Shown piece by piece: positions 61,443-64,000 of a stretch of 64,000 bases of DNA. This DNA comes from Eustoma russellianum (taxonomy: Eukaryota; Streptophyta; Magnoliopsida; Gentianales; Gentianaceae), in contig AP025069.1 of assembly GCA_036186865.1 (NCBI GenBank), positions 3,646,561 to 3,710,560 on the forward strand, written 5' to 3'. Within the stretch, counting starts at the first letter, position 1; the number at the start of each line of letters is the position of its first letter. Position numbers and translations under genes: made by a program. Under the pieces are notes generated by a model. That model saw nothing but the letters and a program-made list of their open reading frames with translations. It did no database searches and had not been told where the DNA came from.

Positions 61443-61687
61443 GTATGCATTTATAATCATATGGACAGTCACTTGACTGGATTCTGCTTGGGCCTTCTGA
61501 GTGTTTGTAGTCATCGTTCAAAACTCAGAATGATTTTGACATCTTACGATCAGTTTCGGTTCCTGAAACCTTTTGTAATATTACAAATTGGAATTACTTT
61601 GGTGTAGCCTAGAAAAACATACACAATGAAGAATGCTCAATTTTGTTTGCGGTATGGTCACAAGTTTGAAGTACTATTTCCCGCCCA

Positions 61688-61845
61688 AAACCACAACATT
61701 ACGCCATTGCCTATGACGGGATATGAAGAGGTCGAATGTACACAACGATACCCATGTATTAGAAACACACAGATGTTGTTTTTCGATGACTATAACGAAA
61801 ATTGTGTGATGATCAACTGTCGACTACTAAATGATTAAATCTACA
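61688..61845 (-). repeat. Family A SINE-like repeat, copy 10
   Basis: Minus-strand diverged copy: CCACAACATTACGCC, CCTATGACGGGATATGAAG, GGTCGAATGTACACAACG, GTATTAGAAACACACAGATG, GACTATAACGAAAATTG and GATCAACTGTCGACTAC. Confidence 0.7.
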
Positions 61846-62089
61846 ACTGGCAAGTAATACGCTATTGGAGGCAGGAATCCGTATGCTACTATATGCATAA
61901 AGGTTGACAAATTTTTAAATAACCTTTTACTCAAATTCTGGAAACAAGCAATATCAAATTTAACCAAATTTTCTCAAATGGTTTCCCTTGTGAAAAAAAA
62001 TAATTAACAAAACCTTTTGAGAACTTGGTCTTACTATTCTCCCAAAGAGAGAAATATGTTAGCTTTTTTTAAAGCTTTCAATTCGTATA
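61846..62089. other. Spacer
   Basis: No feature recognised. A short TATA/ACAC run lies at 62084-62106. Confidence 0.4.
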
Positions 62090-62480
62090 TATATATAGAC
62101 ACACACATTTGTCCATCCGCTCGTGGACAGCGGACAACATTCTCAAACATCGGCTGATATATGAATATTTCAGGGACACATGCAGGAAAGTCAATTGAGC
62201 CAAGATTATTTGGGACTCGGCAATGACTCCCAAACACTCTTTCATTATGTGGCTTGCAGCACCTACTTTTTTCCTTCTCGGCTACCAGACAGGCTTGGCT
62301 ATCTATCTCAGCATGACTAGCTATACCGAGGAGAATTAGATCCGTCAACACACTTCTGACCTGGAGTTCGCGCAGAGTCAAAGGAAAAGCTCTGTGAGCC
62401 AAGGCGGCAAAAATTGCCTTGGCTGCCACGGTATATCATATCTGGAAAGCTCGGAACAAATACATTTTTGAATAAGAATC
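62090..62480 (+). pseudogene. LINE ORF2 C-terminal (zf-RVT) fragment
   Basis: On the plus strand, in shifting frames, PKHSFIMWLAA followed by RLPDRLGYLSQHD matches the zf-RVT pattern. Near the end KIALAATVYHIWKARNKYIF matches the usual last residues of plant L1 ORF2. At least two shifts or stops interrupt it. The 131-codon open frame on the opposite strand (62034-62429) is a shadow. Confidence 0.75.
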
Positions 62481-62682
62481 ATTTGTATCTAGAGATGTAA
62501 CACATAGAATCTGCACTCACGTGTATAGAGTGATGTATAAACTCTACGCACACATTTTAGACATATGCACTGCTCCTATAGTTTAAAAGCGCTTTACATT
62601 ACTGAACAATATATGAAGGTCAGCATGTGACCTATATATGTATGGGTTGCATCCTCTTGATGCTTTTTTAACCCAAAAAAAG
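62481..62682. other. Spacer
   Basis: No feature recognised; may include the 3' tail of the LINE scrap. Confidence 0.3.
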
Positions 62683-62871
62683 ATATATGTTTATATGATG
62701 ATAAAATATCATCATCCATTAGCTTAAAATTTAGGCTTATGTCAAACTTTAATTATGGGCTTACATAAGGTAAGGTTTATATCTATCCTTTTTTCTCTTT
62801 CTCTTGAGGATATCTATCCTAAAATTTTACGATAATGTGTGGTGATATCTTATCATCATATAAACATATAT
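62683..62871. repeat. Inverted-repeat (hairpin) element of about 190 bp
   Basis: A 28-base arm at 62683-62710 (starting ATATATGTTTATATGATG) recurs inverted at 62844-62871 with one mismatch. It could be a small MITE; no target duplication was fixed. The phrases inside (GGCTTACATAAG) also occur near 60940. Confidence 0.6.
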
Positions 62872-63944
62872 AATTTTTTCTAATCAACGAATTCGGGATA
62901 ATTTTTAACATCTATCCTCACGTGATAGCGTGACTTGATATACGCGCCTAGAGCCTGCCCTTACTGGAAAACCTCAAGTCAAATATATAAACATCTAAAT
63001 TCGGGAGTGAGGGATCGATATTAAATGCTACCATGGGTATGACGATGTGTGAGCTCATATAAAATACAACAAATAAACTTCAAGCTGCGCATATGAATAT
63101 CTAAACTCAGGGGATGGAAATTGATATTAAATGTCACCATGTCGTGACAAGGTATGAGAACACATGGAATAAAGCTGAGTTTGATACTATGTTGAAATAT
63201 TTAACAGTGAGAGTGAAAGCCATATCCATCCACCATGCTGAAATATTTGGTCGTGAGTTACATGAGACCTATATTCACTTAAAACTTTAAGACATTGGAG
63301 GGTGATATCTCATTCTCATATGGCCTTTTTTTCTATTCTGAATCAAGCAATATGAGCTATGTACAGATCAGATCGTCTTTCATCAAGTATCCATCAAATA
63401 TACTCCTTTCATTCTTAAATTATTGTCATACTTTGATTTAAATATAATTTACTAAAAACTAAAACTATTTTGGTCATTATGTATATTTCATTACAAGAAA
63501 AGGATGATTAGCTACCGCAATCATATAAATGATAAATAGAACAACAGTGTAGAAATTTTTTGATTACTTAAAAAGTTAAAAATTATTGTATAAGAAACTA
63601 AAATAGAAAATAAGACAATACGTAATTCTCTTGCAACAGTATCATCAGCTCACTTTTAGAAATAATTATAACATTGACGATGATGAAATATGAACCACTA
63701 CCGGGCTCTTGTCCTTTCTGAAATATAGCACCAGAATATTTTTCATGTCTATAATGATGAAATTTAGTAACATTTTACTTCCCGTAACAGACTTAAACCA
63801 TTTGGTCTGGTGTCATAATTTGGCGCTTCATGGTTGATAATCTTAAACCGCTACCAGGTTGTTGTCATCATTTCATATTGAAATTATGAAATGCAAGAAC
63901 TTTTCTCAATCCTTGGATTGGATGCTAGCAGGAGTATCTGTGTT
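62872..63944. other. No gene seen; diverged short duplications
   Basis: About 1 kb without a gene. Two similar segments at about 63005-63060 and 63112-63175 share GATATTAAATG, ACCATG and CATATAAA/ACATGGAATAAA. AT-rich. Confidence 0.45.
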
Positions 63945-63981
63945 AAGGCCGAGCTGAACTGACCTTGCTGAGCTCGGCCTT
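63945..63981. repeat. Short perfect hairpin at the window edge
   Basis: AAGGCCGAGCT (63945-63955) and AGCTCGGCCTT (63971-63981) are exact inverted copies, with a 15-base loop. It may be the start of an element cut by the window end. Confidence 0.6.
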
Positions 63982-64000
63982 GTCAAGGGCTGAGTTGCAC

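Noticed and set aside
60951..61476. Several overlapping open frames of 66-162 codons on both strands rich in Y, I, C, V and H
   Set aside because: They are translations of the TA/TG/CA microsatellite and are open in all frames for that reason.
62034..62429. A 131-codon minus-strand open frame
   Set aside because: The plus strand encodes a LINE zf-RVT fragment ending YHIWKARNK; the minus frame is its shadow.
1..64000. CRISPR arrays, operons, riboswitches and bacterial-type elements
   Set aside because: None seen; the triplet-rich tails of families A and B are LINE/SINE tails, and the genes are spliced plant genes.

Overview
The window is nuclear DNA from a flowering plant, probably a eudicot. 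The reasons are GT-AG introns, plant-type versions of eIF1 (113 aa), OST3/OST6 and DNAJC25, plant L1 and RTE LINEs, Copia LTR elements primed by initiator tRNA-Met, and hAT-like MITEs. The species cannot be named from the sequence. Most of the window is transposon-derived. I found three host genes that look complete, all on the minus strand, plus one GRF zinc-finger gene broken by a single stop codon and one orphan B12D exon.

0-13 kb: dispersed short repeats, then a nearly intact 6 kb L1-type LINE (2588-8633, minus) with both ORFs open and a target-site duplication, then a single-exon OST3/OST6 oligosaccharyltransferase gene (10707-11747) and an RTE LINE tail. 13-20 kb: the translation initiation factor eIF1/SUI1 gene, spliced from four coding exons (13941-16572) with a leader intron and a TATA box near 17940; a 326-bp MITE lies about 40 bp upstream of that TATA box. 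20-34 kb: a GRF-type zinc-finger gene (21845-22941), a Copia element with 2.15-kb LTRs (23581-32206), an orphan B12D exon, a tRNA-derived SINE, and an inverted copy of the GRF gene's promoter, leader and first exon (about 32986-33455). 34-37 kb: a TIR element and an hAT transposon with transposase remains, nested inside a short interspersed repeat. 37-42 kb: a ten-exon DNAJC25/DnaJ-50-like gene whose J domain reads HAD instead of HPD, with a G-box-bearing MITE about 105 bp upstream of its start codon. 42-53 kb: gene-poor DNA with MITEs and a very young Copia element (47951-52000) with identical 188-bp LTRs, an intact pol and no gag. 53-64 kb: a decayed LINE between about 400-bp direct repeats, a SINE with an internal duplication, microsatellites, and LINE scraps.

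Repeat families seen more than once are named here as follows. Family A is a roughly 280-bp SINE-like repeat with a TTG-rich tail, present in about ten copies. Family B copies are short 3' tails of an RTE LINE. Family C is a 185-bp MITE with 8-bp target duplications and ACACGTGG-type boxes (three copies). Family D is a roughly 300-bp GTTCG/CGAAC-rich hAT-like MITE (three copies). The genes do not form a pathway, although OST3, the J protein and the tail-anchored GRF protein would all be expected in or at membranes. The main interest is in the nested transposon history and in insertions directly next to the promoters of eIF1 and the J-protein gene. I found no CRISPR, operon-like or otherwise clearly new system.
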